Assembly: GCA_023392125.1 (NCBI GenBank)
Contig: JAEVZS010000002.1
Span: 434,001-498,000 of the forward strand
From: Bacteroidota bacterium
Lineage (GTDB): Bacteria; Bacteroidota; Bacteroidia; Cytophagales; Cytophagaceae
Length of the DNA: 64,000 nucleotides
Direction of reading: 5' to 3'
Shown: positions 52,486-61,833 of the stretch, piece after piece
Layout: each line of letters starts with the position of its first letter
Numbering within the stretch: the first letter of the stretch is position 1
Notes under the pieces: generated by a model
Databases searched by the model: none
What the model was told of the DNA's origin: nothing
Seen by the model: only the letters and a program-made list of their open reading frames with translations
Position numbers and translations under genes: made by a program

Positions 52486-55400
52486 ATGAAACATTTTTTA
52501 TTTCTTTTTACATTCTTTGCTTTTACTGCAAGCTCCTACGGAGAGGGTACAAAGCAGCTTCGTCCTGCCGAAAACAGTTATGGTAGTCTTCATTTAAACA
52601 ACAGCTCCCGCATTACCGGAACAACTGTACCGATGTATACCAGTTTCGGTATGTATAATGCTCCGGAAAGCCAGCAGATAAAGATCCGCATCAATTCCAC
52701 AGATGAGATTATTTATTACGGACTGAATAACAAACAGGGCAATGGCGGTACTAATTTTATGCCTAATGTCCCCTACCGGATCAAAGATCCGGCAGGAAAC
52801 ATTGTGGTAGATAATGTAACCATGCCGGCAGCGGGGCAGGAAGGTCATATTGCTACATGGAGTGCTGCCGTAGCAGGGCCAAGAGAGCTCGGAAATCCTG
52901 CCGGATATGATGCGCTGGAGTACATCCCTGCCATGACCGGTGACTATGTTATCGAATTCAACCCTTCTTCCAATATGGATATTCATCTGTTTGATATCAC
53001 AGTTGCCAATGCAGCCATGGAACCACAGCCCGGACGCCTGCACAGCCAGGGCTGGCAGATTTCTACAGAAAATGGCAATAACCCTTTCAGCGGTAAGGTA
53101 TATCCCTATGATCCCCGAGGTGTCATCTACGAAGTAGACTTCAATGATATGCAGCCATTTACATTTGTAGTAAATTTCAACTCAAGCGGCACAGGAACTA
53201 CAGGAAACTATCTTGAAGACCGAAAATCCAAAATCGGAAGAAGCAATTATTCAATCCCCGAATTTGAAGTTTTTCTGAATCCGCCTGATGAAACAAGTTT
53301 TCCGACCTTTGTCCAGGAAGGTAATTTTTCAGGAATAGCCGTATTCAGCACCTGCGCGGAAAACAGCTATTGCCTGAATTATACTTCTGATGTGGCCGGC
53401 ATACTTGACGGATATATAGATATAAATAAGAATAATATATACGATCCGGAGCTGGATATTCTTTTTACACAGGAATTTATCAAAGATACAACTATATGCG
53501 TGCCCTGGGATGGCAAAGATGTTCAGGGCAATGTCGTCAATCCCGAAGATGTACAGATTCTGGCTTCTTTTGGATTGAGTGTAACGCATCTGCCTGTTTT
53601 TGATGCGGAACATAATACCGGCGGACTTATCGTAAAAACGATCAGCCCGCAGGGCCTGCCTGAACCGCTTATATACTGGGATGACAGTAATATCAATGAC
53701 ACGAGAAATATAGACGAAAAAGTCAATCTTACCGGCTGCAGCTCTCTTGGCGGAGGCTGTCACAAGTGGCGCAACAGAGGCGATAATTCCAACCCGGAGA
53801 CTATTAATACCTGGTGGTATACCAAAGTATTGTTTGATACTATTACCCTGTCAGCAATATACAATCCGCAGGTATCGCTCAGCTTTAATGAGCACAGCAT
53901 AAGCCGGCCGGATACTTCTCTTTGTACAGGCGACAGTATTCGCATATATATCCATAATGACGGGGAGCATTTCAATGACGTACTTTTTAATTACTCGTGG
54001 TCTGTCAACGAGACAGAAGTACCTGTACTCAACGGAAGGGAGCTGAAAGAACATATTACTGGCAACACGCAAATAAGCATCATATCATCACTTATTTCCG
54101 ATCCTACCTGTCTTACGTATGATACCATGTTTGTGACACCAGTCAATCCGGTAGAAATAACGGCAACAGTTGCGGATGAAGATTGCTCCGGCAATTCAGG
54201 TTCTATTACCATACAGATTATTGACGGACCGCCGGGCGCTGAGCTGATCTGGGATGATATAGCCCTGAACGTGCCAATCCGGGATAATCTCTCTGCCGGC
54301 ACATATTCACTTCTTATCACCCATCCGGATTATTCATCGTTATGTGCGCTGGATACTTTTTTTACGATAAATCAGGCAAATCCGATCAGGATAGAGAGAC
54401 TTGAGCTGACTCCCTCCGACTGCTTCCGCGCCAATGGCTCGGCTGAAGTTGAAATGAATGATCCGGCACTAACCTATGCGTACAGCTGGTCGGGCTCGGC
54501 ACTTGACGATGCATCAGTGAGTAATCTCAATGCTGGTACTCATACGGTAACGATTACGGAAGCAGTCAGCGGCTGTACCGTTGACTCTTCCTTTACAATA
54601 CCAGCGCTTCCCTTTGAGATTGACCTTGCCGTAAACGAAGATACCTGCGGCCTTGCAGAAGGCTCTATTATACTTACGACGCCAGGCAAAGACTTCTTTA
54701 CTCTGATGCTGAACGGAGCTATACAGACAGATACCAGCTATAAGAATCTGCTTTATGGCTCTTATCATCTTTCTGTTATATCTCTGCTGGATAATATGTG
54801 TATGATTGATACGAATGTTACTGTTGCCAACCAGTCGATTACGCCTGATCCCGATATTGTGCTGAGTCCGGTAGTATGTGGCTTGCCGACAGGTTCTGCT
54901 ACCGTCACGATGCCGTCTGACGGGCGTTATTATCGGTTTTCATGGTTTGGGGAGGCATGGACAGATGATACATTCCGGGATAATCTGTCAAAAAACAGCT
55001 ATTCGCTTTCTGTTGAGATTGCAGGCACCACCTGTCGCCTGGACACCGGTTTTACCATAGACGGTTCCGATGCCATTGCCATAGAGAGGCTATCGCTTGA
55101 AAATACTCCCTGCTATGAAGCTTCCGGCAAAGCCGAAGTGGTTATGCAAAATATGCTTAAAGTATACAGTTATCAATGGGACAACCGGCCAGCTACCTCT
55201 GCTCCGGTACAGAACAATCTGTCAGAAGGAGGTCATCAGGTAACAGTAACAGAGACTGCCACCGGCTGCACGGCCGACAGCGTTTTTACTATTGTTGCCG
55301 ATCCGTTTGCCATCGATATCAGTCAGACCAATGAGTTGTGCGGCGGGAGCAACGCTACTGTACAGCTTGAGGTTCCGGAAAGTTCATTTACCATATACTG

Positions 55401-56517
55401 GAACCATATTCCTTCCGCCCGGCTTCAGCAATCCGGTTTATCCGCCGGCAATCTCTCCATACGTGTTGTGTCTGATTATGCAGCCACCTGTTTTAAAGAC
55501 ACGGCTATTACGATCATCAATGAAGACCGGCCTGTTGTTATAGACGGCATTTATGCTACAGATTCCGATTGCCAGCAATACAACGGCTCCATTGAGCTTG
55601 TTATGCCATCTGCCAATTATGAATATAGTATCAATCATGGCGGATATACTGCTTCCGGAAGTTTTACCGGACTCACTCCCGGTCACTACTTTATCCGGAT
55701 ACGCGAAATCAATACGACTTGTCAGAAAGATACCAGTATCAGCATATCGACCAAACCATTTACTGTCGAAGCAGAAGTACAGGCTGATTTGTGCGCATCA
55801 GGCAAGGGAAGCATCATAATTCCGATATACACCAGTGATGTTGAAGTCCTCTGGCAGGACGGTATGACCGGCCCTGTTCGTACTCCTGTGTCTGAAGGTT
55901 CATACGCCGTCAGGATTCAGAACAAAAATATTCCCAATTGTGTGGTGGATACTCTTATTGAAGTACCGGGATATACCTATACGGTGCAGGCTGATTTTAG
56001 CTATTCGTCAGATTATGCCTTGCACACTGACTTTCCGGTAGACTTTTTCAATACCAGCCAGGGTGTCATTGCTGCCTCCCGCTGGAACTTCGGAGATAAC
56101 CAGGAATCGTCCGCTACCAATCCCAGTCATATCTATACCGAAGAAGGCGATTATCAGATTACCTTGTATGTCAAAGATACTTTTGGTTGTGAAGGAATCA
56201 CTTCGCGCTGGCTGTCGATAAAAAAATATATTCCCTGTGAGGTAGCGTTGCCTAATGCATTTTCGCCCAATAATGATCAGTTCAATGATGATATCGGTTT
56301 GCTGGGATTTGCCCACAAAGTAGATCTTATTGTATTCAATCGCTGGGGAGAAGTAATATTTCGCAGTGGGGATTTCGAAGAACGCTGGGACGGTACTTTT
56401 CTTCAGGTCGAATCACCTGTCGGAGTGTATCCTTATGTGCTTGAATATGAATGTGAAGATTTTGCCGGCAAAAGGGTGAAAAATAAAACAATTGGAGAGA
56501 TTACATTAATTCGATGA
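52486..56517 (+). CDS. SprB-like adhesin with repeat modules, PKD domain and T9SS type B (CHU_C) tail
   Basis: The 1343-residue secreted protein has a signal peptide (MKHFLFLFTFFAFTASSYGE). Residues 25-560 hold a non-repetitive N-terminal region. About 565-1160 consists of Cys-containing SprB-type modules (about 75-80 aa) arranged in a three-module super-repeat. A PKD domain (RWNFGDNQESSATNPSHIYT) lies near 1175-1255. The CHU_C domain (LPNAFSPNNDQFNDDI ... FNRWGEVIF ... ERWDGTF ... GVYPYVLEY) forms the last 85 residues and is the type B T9SS signal. The 4-bp overlap with sprF strongly supports a secreted adhesin/partner pair used for gliding or attachment. The start follows a 14-codon leader ORF. 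Confidence 0.92.
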   Translation: MKHFLFLFTFFAFTASSYGEGTKQLRPAENSYGSLHLNNSSRITGTTVPMYTSFGMYNAPESQQIKIRINSTDEIIYYGLNNKQGNGGTNFMPNVPYRIKDPAGNIVVDNVTMPAAGQEGHIATWSAAVAGPRELGNPAGYDALEYIPAMTGDYVIEFNPSSNMDIHLFDITVANAAMEPQPGRLHSQGWQISTENGNNPFSGKVYPYDPRGVIYEVDFNDMQPFTFVVNFNSSGTGTTGNYLEDRKSKIGRSNYSIPEFEVFLNPPDETSFPTFVQEGNFSGIAVFSTCAENSYCLNYTSDVAGILDGYIDINKNNIYDPELDILFTQEFIKDTTICVPWDGKDVQGNVVNPEDVQILASFGLSVTHLPVFDAEHNTGGLIVKTISPQGLPEPLIYWDDSNINDTRNIDEKVNLTGCSSLGGGCHKWRNRGDNSNPETINTWWYTKVLFDTITLSAIYNPQVSLSFNEHSISRPDTSLCTGDSIRIYIHNDGEHFNDVLFNYSWSVNETEVPVLNGRELKEHITGNTQISIISSLISDPTCLTYDTMFVTPVNPVEITATVADEDCSGNSGSITIQIIDGPPGAELIWDDIALNVPIRDNLSAGTYSLLITHPDYSSLCALDTFFTINQANPIRIERLELTPSDCFRANGSAEVEMNDPALTYAYSWSGSALDDASVSNLNAGTHTVTITEAVSGCTVDSSFTIPALPFEIDLAVNEDTCGLAEGSIILTTPGKDFFTLMLNGAIQTDTSYKNLLYGSYHLSVISLLDNMCMIDTNVTVANQSITPDPDIVLSPVVCGLPTGSATVTMPSDGRYYRFSWFGEAWTDDTFRDNLSKNSYSLSVEIAGTTCRLDTGFTIDGSDAIAIERLSLENTPCYEASGKAEVVMQNMLKVYSYQWDNRPATSAPVQNNLSEGGHQVTVTETATGCTADSVFTIVADPFAIDISQTNELCGGSNATVQLEVPESSFTIYWNHIPSARLQQSGLSAGNLSIRVVSDYAATCFKDTAITIINEDRPVVIDGIYATDSDCQQYNGSIELVMPSANYEYSINHGGYTASGSFTGLTPGHYFIRIREINTTCQKDTSISISTKPFTVEAEVQADLCASGKGSIIIPIYTSDVEVLWQDGMTGPVRTPVSEGSYAVRIQNKNIPNCVVDTLIEVPGYTYTVQADFSYSSDYALHTDFPVDFFNTSQGVIAASRWNFGDNQESSATNPSHIYTEEGDYQITLYVKDTFGCEGITSRWLSIKKYIPCEVALPNAFSPNNDQFNDDIGLLGFAHKVDLIVFNRWGEVIFRSGDFEERWDGTFLQVESPVGVYPYVLEYECEDFAGKRVKNKTIGEITLIR

Positions 56518-57548
56518 TTATCAGAAGTTATATTTTCATTGCTCTGTTGTTTTTTACTTCTCTTGCTCAAGGACAAGACCCACAGTTTTCCCAGTATTAC
56601 AATGCTCCCTTACTGATCAATCCGGCCTTTACGGGTGCAACTGAATGTTACAGGGTCGGTACAAACAGTCGTATTCAGTGGACAGGACTGGAAGGTACAT
56701 TTAAAACAGCTACGCTGTATGCAGATTTAAATGTGCCGGATTTGCGAAGTGGATTTGGTATCATGGTACTGCATGACAATATCGGAGTGAGCCGGCTTTC
56801 TTCCAATGAAATAAGCGGATTCTATAGTTTTCTGGCTCCTGTCAGCGAGCAGTTCAATCTTCGATTTGGTCTGCAGGGTACCTACGCCAGCCGTCATATC
56901 AATTACAGCCGCCTGATTTTTGAAGATCAGTTCTCTGGTACCAGCCTGACGGGTCCTGCATCTTCTGATCCTGTAACTGCTCATAATACTACTCAGTATT
57001 TCGATGTTTCATCCGGTATTTTGCTCTATGGGGAGGATACGTACTGGCTGGGTTTTTCTGCTCATCACCTGAACCGGCCTGATCAGGCTTTTTATAGTGC
57101 CGGGCTGAGTCGTCTGCCTGTCAGGTATTCGCTGCACGGGGGATTCAATATTTATTACCGGACACATATAATGCAGGAAAAAGATGATATGCTCCGTATT
57201 ATTCCTACTTTTATTTATAAAGCGGAAAGCCGTTTCGATCAGCTGGATCTGGGCGCCTATGTGATCAAATCGTACATTCTTCTGGGCGCCTGGTATCGTG
57301 GAGTATTTCCCAAAACACATGATGGTATCCGAAACAATGATGCCCTGATCCTTCAGGCAGGGGTACGGCTGAACAGCTTCTCTTTTACTTATAGCTATGA
57401 TATCACGACCTCCAGACTTGGTATCAGCAATACTTTGGGGAGTCATGAAATATCGCTGATATACATCTTTTGTCTTGACTGGCCGCCGAGAAAAAAACCG
57501 GGAAGGAAGGTGCGCCGTTTACCATGTCCGGATTTTCAAAGACGCTAA
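56514..57548 (+). CDS. sprF: PorP/SprF family type IX secretion membrane protein
   Basis: The 344-residue outer-membrane protein has a signal peptide (about 1-20), then the hallmark N-terminus QDPQFSQYYNAPLLINPAFTG. The mature part is beta-rich (FRSGFGIMVLHDNIGVSRL-type strands). SprF-like proteins are needed for secretion or anchoring of the cognate type B-sorted adhesin, here the gene immediately upstream (ATGA overlap). The last 8 codons (LPCPDFQRR) lie inside a 77-bp sequence repeated near the MbnH-like gene, so the original 3' end may have been altered by recombination. Confidence 0.92.
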   Translation: MIIRSYIFIALLFFTSLAQGQDPQFSQYYNAPLLINPAFTGATECYRVGTNSRIQWTGLEGTFKTATLYADLNVPDLRSGFGIMVLHDNIGVSRLSSNEISGFYSFLAPVSEQFNLRFGLQGTYASRHINYSRLIFEDQFSGTSLTGPASSDPVTAHNTTQYFDVSSGILLYGEDTYWLGFSAHHLNRPDQAFYSAGLSRLPVRYSLHGGFNIYYRTHIMQEKDDMLRIIPTFIYKAESRFDQLDLGAYVIKSYILLGAWYRGVFPKTHDGIRNNDALILQAGVRLNSFSFTYSYDITTSRLGISNTLGSHEISLIYIFCLDWPPRKKPGRKVRRLPCPDFQRR

Positions 57549-57601
57549 GAATAGTCCCCGTTCTGTTCCGGATAGACAGAAGGAGCGTTGAATGAATAAT
57601 C
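57525..57601. repeat. 77-bp dispersed repeat, copy 1 (over sprF stop)
   Basis: By hand alignment 64 of 77 bases equal those at 61757-61833, without gaps and in the same orientation. The minus strand codes for DYSFNAPSVYP, close to DYSFSDPSVYL at the end of the MbnH-like protein. The sprF stop codon lies inside the copy. Confidence 0.8.
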
Positions 57602-58013
57602 AGAAGTGTTATAATGCTTCCCGGACAGCTACAGGCCAAGCAGGTTCTGTTTGTGTCCCCCTCTCCTGCTTTGTTCCGGTTGATTGAGTCAGTGATGTAT
57701 GAGTTTGTTGCATACGAATTCGGATCCTGAGTTCCGGAAGCTGTTCCGGAACAATATACTCGTTGCTTTCCCTCACTACATCCATTGCCTGAATTCACAG
57801 AAACCTATCCGGAAATACTTTTTTAGCACATAGTATCTACTGCTTTTCTTTGAATGATTCACTAATTGTGTTCAATGTGTAGATTATTACATCTTTGACT
57901 CCTGTTTGTCTTTTCGGGCGATTGACTGCTATGCATAAAATCGAGTCCAATATTATAAGATTGGACCTTGCATATCTCATATTTCTTTTTCTTAGTGAGA
58001 AAAAATAAAGTCT
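57549..58013. other. Intergenic region, 465 bp, with MbnH-gene remnant
   Basis: The first 53 bp belong to the dispersed repeat and read on the minus strand as the C-terminal tail of an MbnH-like protein (stop TAG at 57548-57550 region); an in-frame stop upstream shows no intact gene remains. Further along, TTCCGGAA occurs twice within 57732-57752 and TCCGG recurs several times to 57811. No promoter box or RNA gene is recognised. Confidence 0.55.
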
Positions 58014-60317
58014 ATGAAGAAATATTACACCCTTTCCTTTTTCTTTATTTCCATCCTATTTACTGCCAGCGCTCAGTATTATGACTGGCGTCAGACCAAT
58101 AGTAATCTGTCGGCTTTGGCCAGTTTGCCGGGAAGTGATCAGGTTATTTTTGCAGGTGATCAGGCCGGAATGATCCGAAAAAGCACTGATCAGGGAGCGA
58201 CCTGGAAACTGATTTCCATGGATGCGGAAAGTGCCATTATAAATATCTGTTTTCTGAACGCTACGACCGGGTTTGCGAGTGTTAATCAGAATGGTCTGAT
58301 ATTATACACACAAGATGGCGGGGCTACATGGGAAAGAAAGCAGTTTATGGATGCCACTAATCCTGATATGGCGCTCAATACATCTGTGAAAAGAATAGTA
58401 AGGGTAGACGACCAGACGGCTTTTTTCGACATCTATAGGCATTCCATCTCTGTCTATTCTGACAAAAAAGCTATTGTGACTCGTGATGGCGGACAGACCT
58501 TTGCCCAAACCGATGTACCAGGCAATGTCTTTCATGTCAACGGTGATACGATGGTCGCATTTGGCAGGCAAACGGTTTCTTTCATTGAGCGATTTACAGT
58601 ATATCGTAGTCTGGATAAAGGAATGACTTGGCAAGTCCATCATGTTAATCCATCTGGTTTTTCTAATAACGACTTCGGTCTGCATGGAATGGAACTGGCA
58701 TTTTTTCTCAATGCCAATGTATTCTATATTACAGCCAACAAGACACTGGCCGGAGAAGGCAAACTGTTTAAGACAACAGACGGTGGTATAACTTTTACGG
58801 CAGTAAATAGTCCGGCACGCCAAAAATACGATTACTTTTATTTTAAGAATAGCAACGATGGTTTTGCTGTTATGTCCAATGGCTGGACTTATTTTACCAG
58901 TGATGGTGGTACACAATGGACAAGAGCAGCAAAAGATGTGGGGGTACCTGTAATTTATCTTGGAAATAACAAGGCGATGAGTCAGGTAAGAGGTGCTTCC
59001 TATTTGTCTGCCGATTTTGGTAATAACTGGACAGCACAATCGGAGGTGCTTTATCCTTTTTCTTCTTCAGGGTCAGGGACGGATTTATTCTTAAAAGCCG
59101 TTAATGATTCAACTTATTTTGCTTCTATAGGCAAGACAGCTCCTTATACAGAAGGCTTTAATCTGATGAAGACGACTAATCAAGGTCTTACTTGGAGTTC
59201 GGTAAAAGATGCTTCAGGTAATTTATTCACAAAAAAGCCATATACGTTCATCAATGCCGATACTTTCTTCTTTGCAGGTACCGGAATGAAAGAATCGTAC
59301 GGAGGTTATTTAAAAATCAAATACACAACAGACGGCGGGCTTACACATACAGATGTATTTACGGGAGAATATATGGAATACCTGAAGGATATTGTTTTTA
59401 TCGACAAAAACAATGCGGTAACCTATTCTGAATATGCCGGTACCAATTATTCTACTGATGGTGGCATGTCCTGGACAAAGACAATCTATTCAGGAGTGAA
59501 TACGCCAGTGGCTTATGGCCAGTTTCCGGGCATCAACAGCTGGTTTCTGGTGAGTGCTTCAGGGAAGGTATATAAGAGTGTGGATCAGGGAGCGAACTGG
59601 ACTGATATTACCGGTACTATGAGTCTTAATACATCAGGAGCGGATTGTGTGGCTGGTACGGTGTTTCTGAATGAATCTACCGGATATATTCATGGCTGTG
59701 ACGGAAGACTGTATAAGACCACAGATGGTGGACAAAACTGGACAGATATGAGAAATACAATTGCTTCGGACGTGATCTACAATGATAATCTGTCAATGGC
59801 TTTTCATAACGAATCAAAAGGATATATGATTGATCCGATTGCAAACGGCGGACGTTATGTGATCAGAACCACCGATGCCGGAACCTCATGGAATTACTAT
59901 GGCGGTGTGCAAGGGCCTGTAGGTATACTGTCAGCTCATTTGCTGAATGAAAATACAGGTGCCATGCTTGGAACGACGGGAAACTTTATCATCTATACTG
60001 GGAATAGTAAATGGGAAACAGATACCATAAAGTATAACAATGTGGTAAGTTCCGTAGAAGCAGAAGCAGTGATGAACGGAACTCAGATGATCCTGTATCC
60101 AAATCCTGCAAGTGAGAAGCTGTTTATCAGTCTGACAGATCACCAGGAGATCAGAACAGTAAAGCTGATCGATTTGTCGGGCCATATAGTGGTTTCTGAA
60201 GAACCGGGATACAGCAATGAAGCAGCGCTTTCATTAAAAGGAGTAAAACCGGGTATTTATATCGTAGAAGCAAAGACAAAGAATGGAATACGGAGAGGAA
60301 AGGTGCTGGTACGATAA
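58014..60317 (+). CDS. BNR/Ycf48-like beta-propeller protein with T9SS sorting domain
   Basis: The 767-residue secreted protein has a signal peptide (about 1-20, ending SAQ). About twelve BNR/sialidase-type motifs follow (STDQGATWK, TQDGGATWE, TRDGGQTFA, TTDGGITFT, TSDGGTQWT, STDGGMSWT, TTDGGQNWT), i.e. one or two beta-propellers of the Ycf48/HCF136 or sortilin type. The last 75 residues (LYPNPASEKLFIS ... GIYIVEAKTKNGIRRGKVLVR) form a T9SS type A sorting domain. Catalytic sialidase residues are not evident, so a binding role is more likely. It converges with the AraC gene. Confidence 0.9.
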   Translation: MKKYYTLSFFFISILFTASAQYYDWRQTNSNLSALASLPGSDQVIFAGDQAGMIRKSTDQGATWKLISMDAESAIINICFLNATTGFASVNQNGLILYTQDGGATWERKQFMDATNPDMALNTSVKRIVRVDDQTAFFDIYRHSISVYSDKKAIVTRDGGQTFAQTDVPGNVFHVNGDTMVAFGRQTVSFIERFTVYRSLDKGMTWQVHHVNPSGFSNNDFGLHGMELAFFLNANVFYITANKTLAGEGKLFKTTDGGITFTAVNSPARQKYDYFYFKNSNDGFAVMSNGWTYFTSDGGTQWTRAAKDVGVPVIYLGNNKAMSQVRGASYLSADFGNNWTAQSEVLYPFSSSGSGTDLFLKAVNDSTYFASIGKTAPYTEGFNLMKTTNQGLTWSSVKDASGNLFTKKPYTFINADTFFFAGTGMKESYGGYLKIKYTTDGGLTHTDVFTGEYMEYLKDIVFIDKNNAVTYSEYAGTNYSTDGGMSWTKTIYSGVNTPVAYGQFPGINSWFLVSASGKVYKSVDQGANWTDITGTMSLNTSGADCVAGTVFLNESTGYIHGCDGRLYKTTDGGQNWTDMRNTIASDVIYNDNLSMAFHNESKGYMIDPIANGGRYVIRTTDAGTSWNYYGGVQGPVGILSAHLLNENTGAMLGTTGNFIIYTGNSKWETDTIKYNNVVSSVEAEAVMNGTQMILYPNPASEKLFISLTDHQEIRTVKLIDLSGHIVVSEEPGYSNEAALSLKGVKPGIYIVEAKTKNGIRRGKVLVR

Positions 60318-60403
60318 ATAATAGCAGATGGGGTTTATGTTGTCAGGTGCTTATGGACAGCTATCGACGCTGGAAGTACTCTGACAACTTTCACCCCCAT
60401 TTG

Positions 60404-61516
60404 TTACTTATTCCCGTACTGTGTCATTTGTTGCGCTTCTATCTGCCTGCGATATTCTCCCGGCGTACAGCCCGTCCATTTTTTAAAAGCCGTATTAAAC
60501 GTCGTTTTGGTATTAAAACCACATTCATAACCTATTACTTCCAGTTTTAGCTGCTGCTCTTTCTCGATCAGGTGTTGTGCAGCTTTTATCCGATATGTAT
60601 TGATAAAATCGGTAAATTTTTTCTGATGAAACTGATTGATGACCTGTGAAAGAAAATGCGAGGAGGTGCCGATCTCATTTGCCAGAAAGTTTATGTTCAG
60701 GTCAGGATTGAGGTATAAATGATTTACTTCCATACTATGCAGCACTAGCTGATTCAGGCGCTCGCCCTCGTCTGTTTTGAGACCGGAGCCGGAGTATTTG
60801 GTCTTTTGAATATTCTGTTTTTTATCAAAATGCTGTCCTGACTGGAAAAGGAACCGGTAAATAAGCGCCATGTAGAGGCAGGTAGAAGCAAGAGGCAGCA
60901 TATTGATATATGTCTGGGGAAGACGTAATAAAAAGAGTCCCATGCCAAGAAAACCAAAACAAAGAAGCAGCAAGGTATATTTTTTCAGCCAGTGCAGATT
61001 GTCAAGAAAGATTCCGTTTACCTTTTTACTCTTTCTGGATAACAGGATAAGCAGCAGAATAAAATAACTTTGTATATATACATAAAAGATGGCATCTGCT
61101 ATTTTATAGGTAGTAGTATACGTAGTAAGGATAAGATGAATATAGGCTTGTTGTTCCTGAGCAGACCACAGATAAAATCGTCCGAAGAAAAGAAAGGCTG
61201 CGATCGGTGGAAGCAGTAGTATCCATTCTTTCCAGTGACGGTAAGAGATCTGTTCGCCGGTCATTTCTCTTACATACCAGCAGTATACAGGAGCCATTAA
61301 AAAGCCGCAGCCCCATTCCAGATCGGTGAGGTAGGGAAGATATTCTAGCCAGCCTGTGGGTTTGATAGCGAAAGGAAGGGTGATGACTGAAAGAAGGAGT
61401 AAGAAGGTTGCCAGCAGAAAATTGCTATGCCCGATACCGCCTTTTCTTCGGAGAAAGAACAATGCAAAGATAATGCAGTGGAAGACAATAGCGAGGGTGA
61501 AAAGAGGTAACCACAT
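60404..61516 (-). CDS. AraC family regulator with N-terminal membrane domain
   Basis: The 370-residue protein has about seven hydrophobic helices in residues 1-215 (LFTLAIVFHCIIFALFFLRR, FFILLLILLSRKSKK, YTLLLLCFGFLGMGLFLL) and an AraC-type double HTH at about 270-365 (NINFLANEIGTSSHFLSQVI, LEVIGYECGFNTKTTFNTAF). Such membrane-bound AraC regulators are common in Bacteroidota and probably sense an envelope or membrane signal. A near-consensus box (TATCTTTC) is 29 nt upstream. It lies on the same strand as, and just downstream of, the MbnH/MbnP pair, which are possible targets, though this is not shown. Confidence 0.9.
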   Translation of the reverse strand: MWLPLFTLAIVFHCIIFALFFLRRKGGIGHSNFLLATFLLLLSVITLPFAIKPTGWLEYLPYLTDLEWGCGFLMAPVYCWYVREMTGEQISYRHWKEWILLLPPIAAFLFFGRFYLWSAQEQQAYIHLILTTYTTTYKIADAIFYVYIQSYFILLLILLSRKSKKVNGIFLDNLHWLKKYTLLLLCFGFLGMGLFLLRLPQTYINMLPLASTCLYMALIYRFLFQSGQHFDKKQNIQKTKYSGSGLKTDEGERLNQLVLHSMEVNHLYLNPDLNINFLANEIGTSSHFLSQVINQFHQKKFTDFINTYRIKAAQHLIEKEQQLKLEVIGYECGFNTKTTFNTAFKKWTGCTPGEYRRQIEAQQMTQYGNK

Positions 61517-61756
61517 GAGAAATAAGGGATGGTTTCAGCTTGAACGAAAGATACAATAGTATGTTTTATTTATCAATAAAGGGATTTACTATCCTGCCAC
61601 AAGCGGCTTTCTGACAGCTCCGGATCCTGCCTGTTTTTGATCTTTATAGATACAGGTACCTTGTTTTTATCTATCACGCTTCTTATTTTGTTAAATATAT
61701 AAAAAGCATCAGGGATAAACTATAGTGCTTGCTAAGTCTTATTCCATAGGGCAATC

Positions 61757-61833
61757 TGTCCGGATTTTTAAAGTCGCCAGGAATAGTCCCATACCTATTG
61801 CAGATAGACAGAAGGATCGCTGAATGAATAATC
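61757..61833. repeat. 77-bp dispersed repeat, copy 2 (3' end of the MbnH-like gene)
   Basis: Partner of 57525-57601 (64 of 77 bases equal). It covers 38 bp of non-coding sequence downstream of the MbnH-like gene and its last 13 codons, so this copy is the likely source. Confidence 0.8.

Noticed and set aside
57424..57798. 124-codon minus-strand frame after sprF
   Set aside because: It runs into the sprF coding region in a different frame from the MbnH-like tail, and its composition (Ser/Thr/Cys-rich) shows no family. The repeat explains the similarity seen there.
58302..59039. 245-codon open frame on the minus strand inside the BNR/T9SS gene
   Set aside because: Shadow of a repetitive coding sequence; composition is Cys/Ile-rich and not protein-like.
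61517..61756. Possible RNA gene or attachment site between the AraC and MbnH-like genes
   Set aside because: No tRNA-like fold, long inverted repeat or integrase is present; only the 77-bp repeat at the end of the gap stands out.
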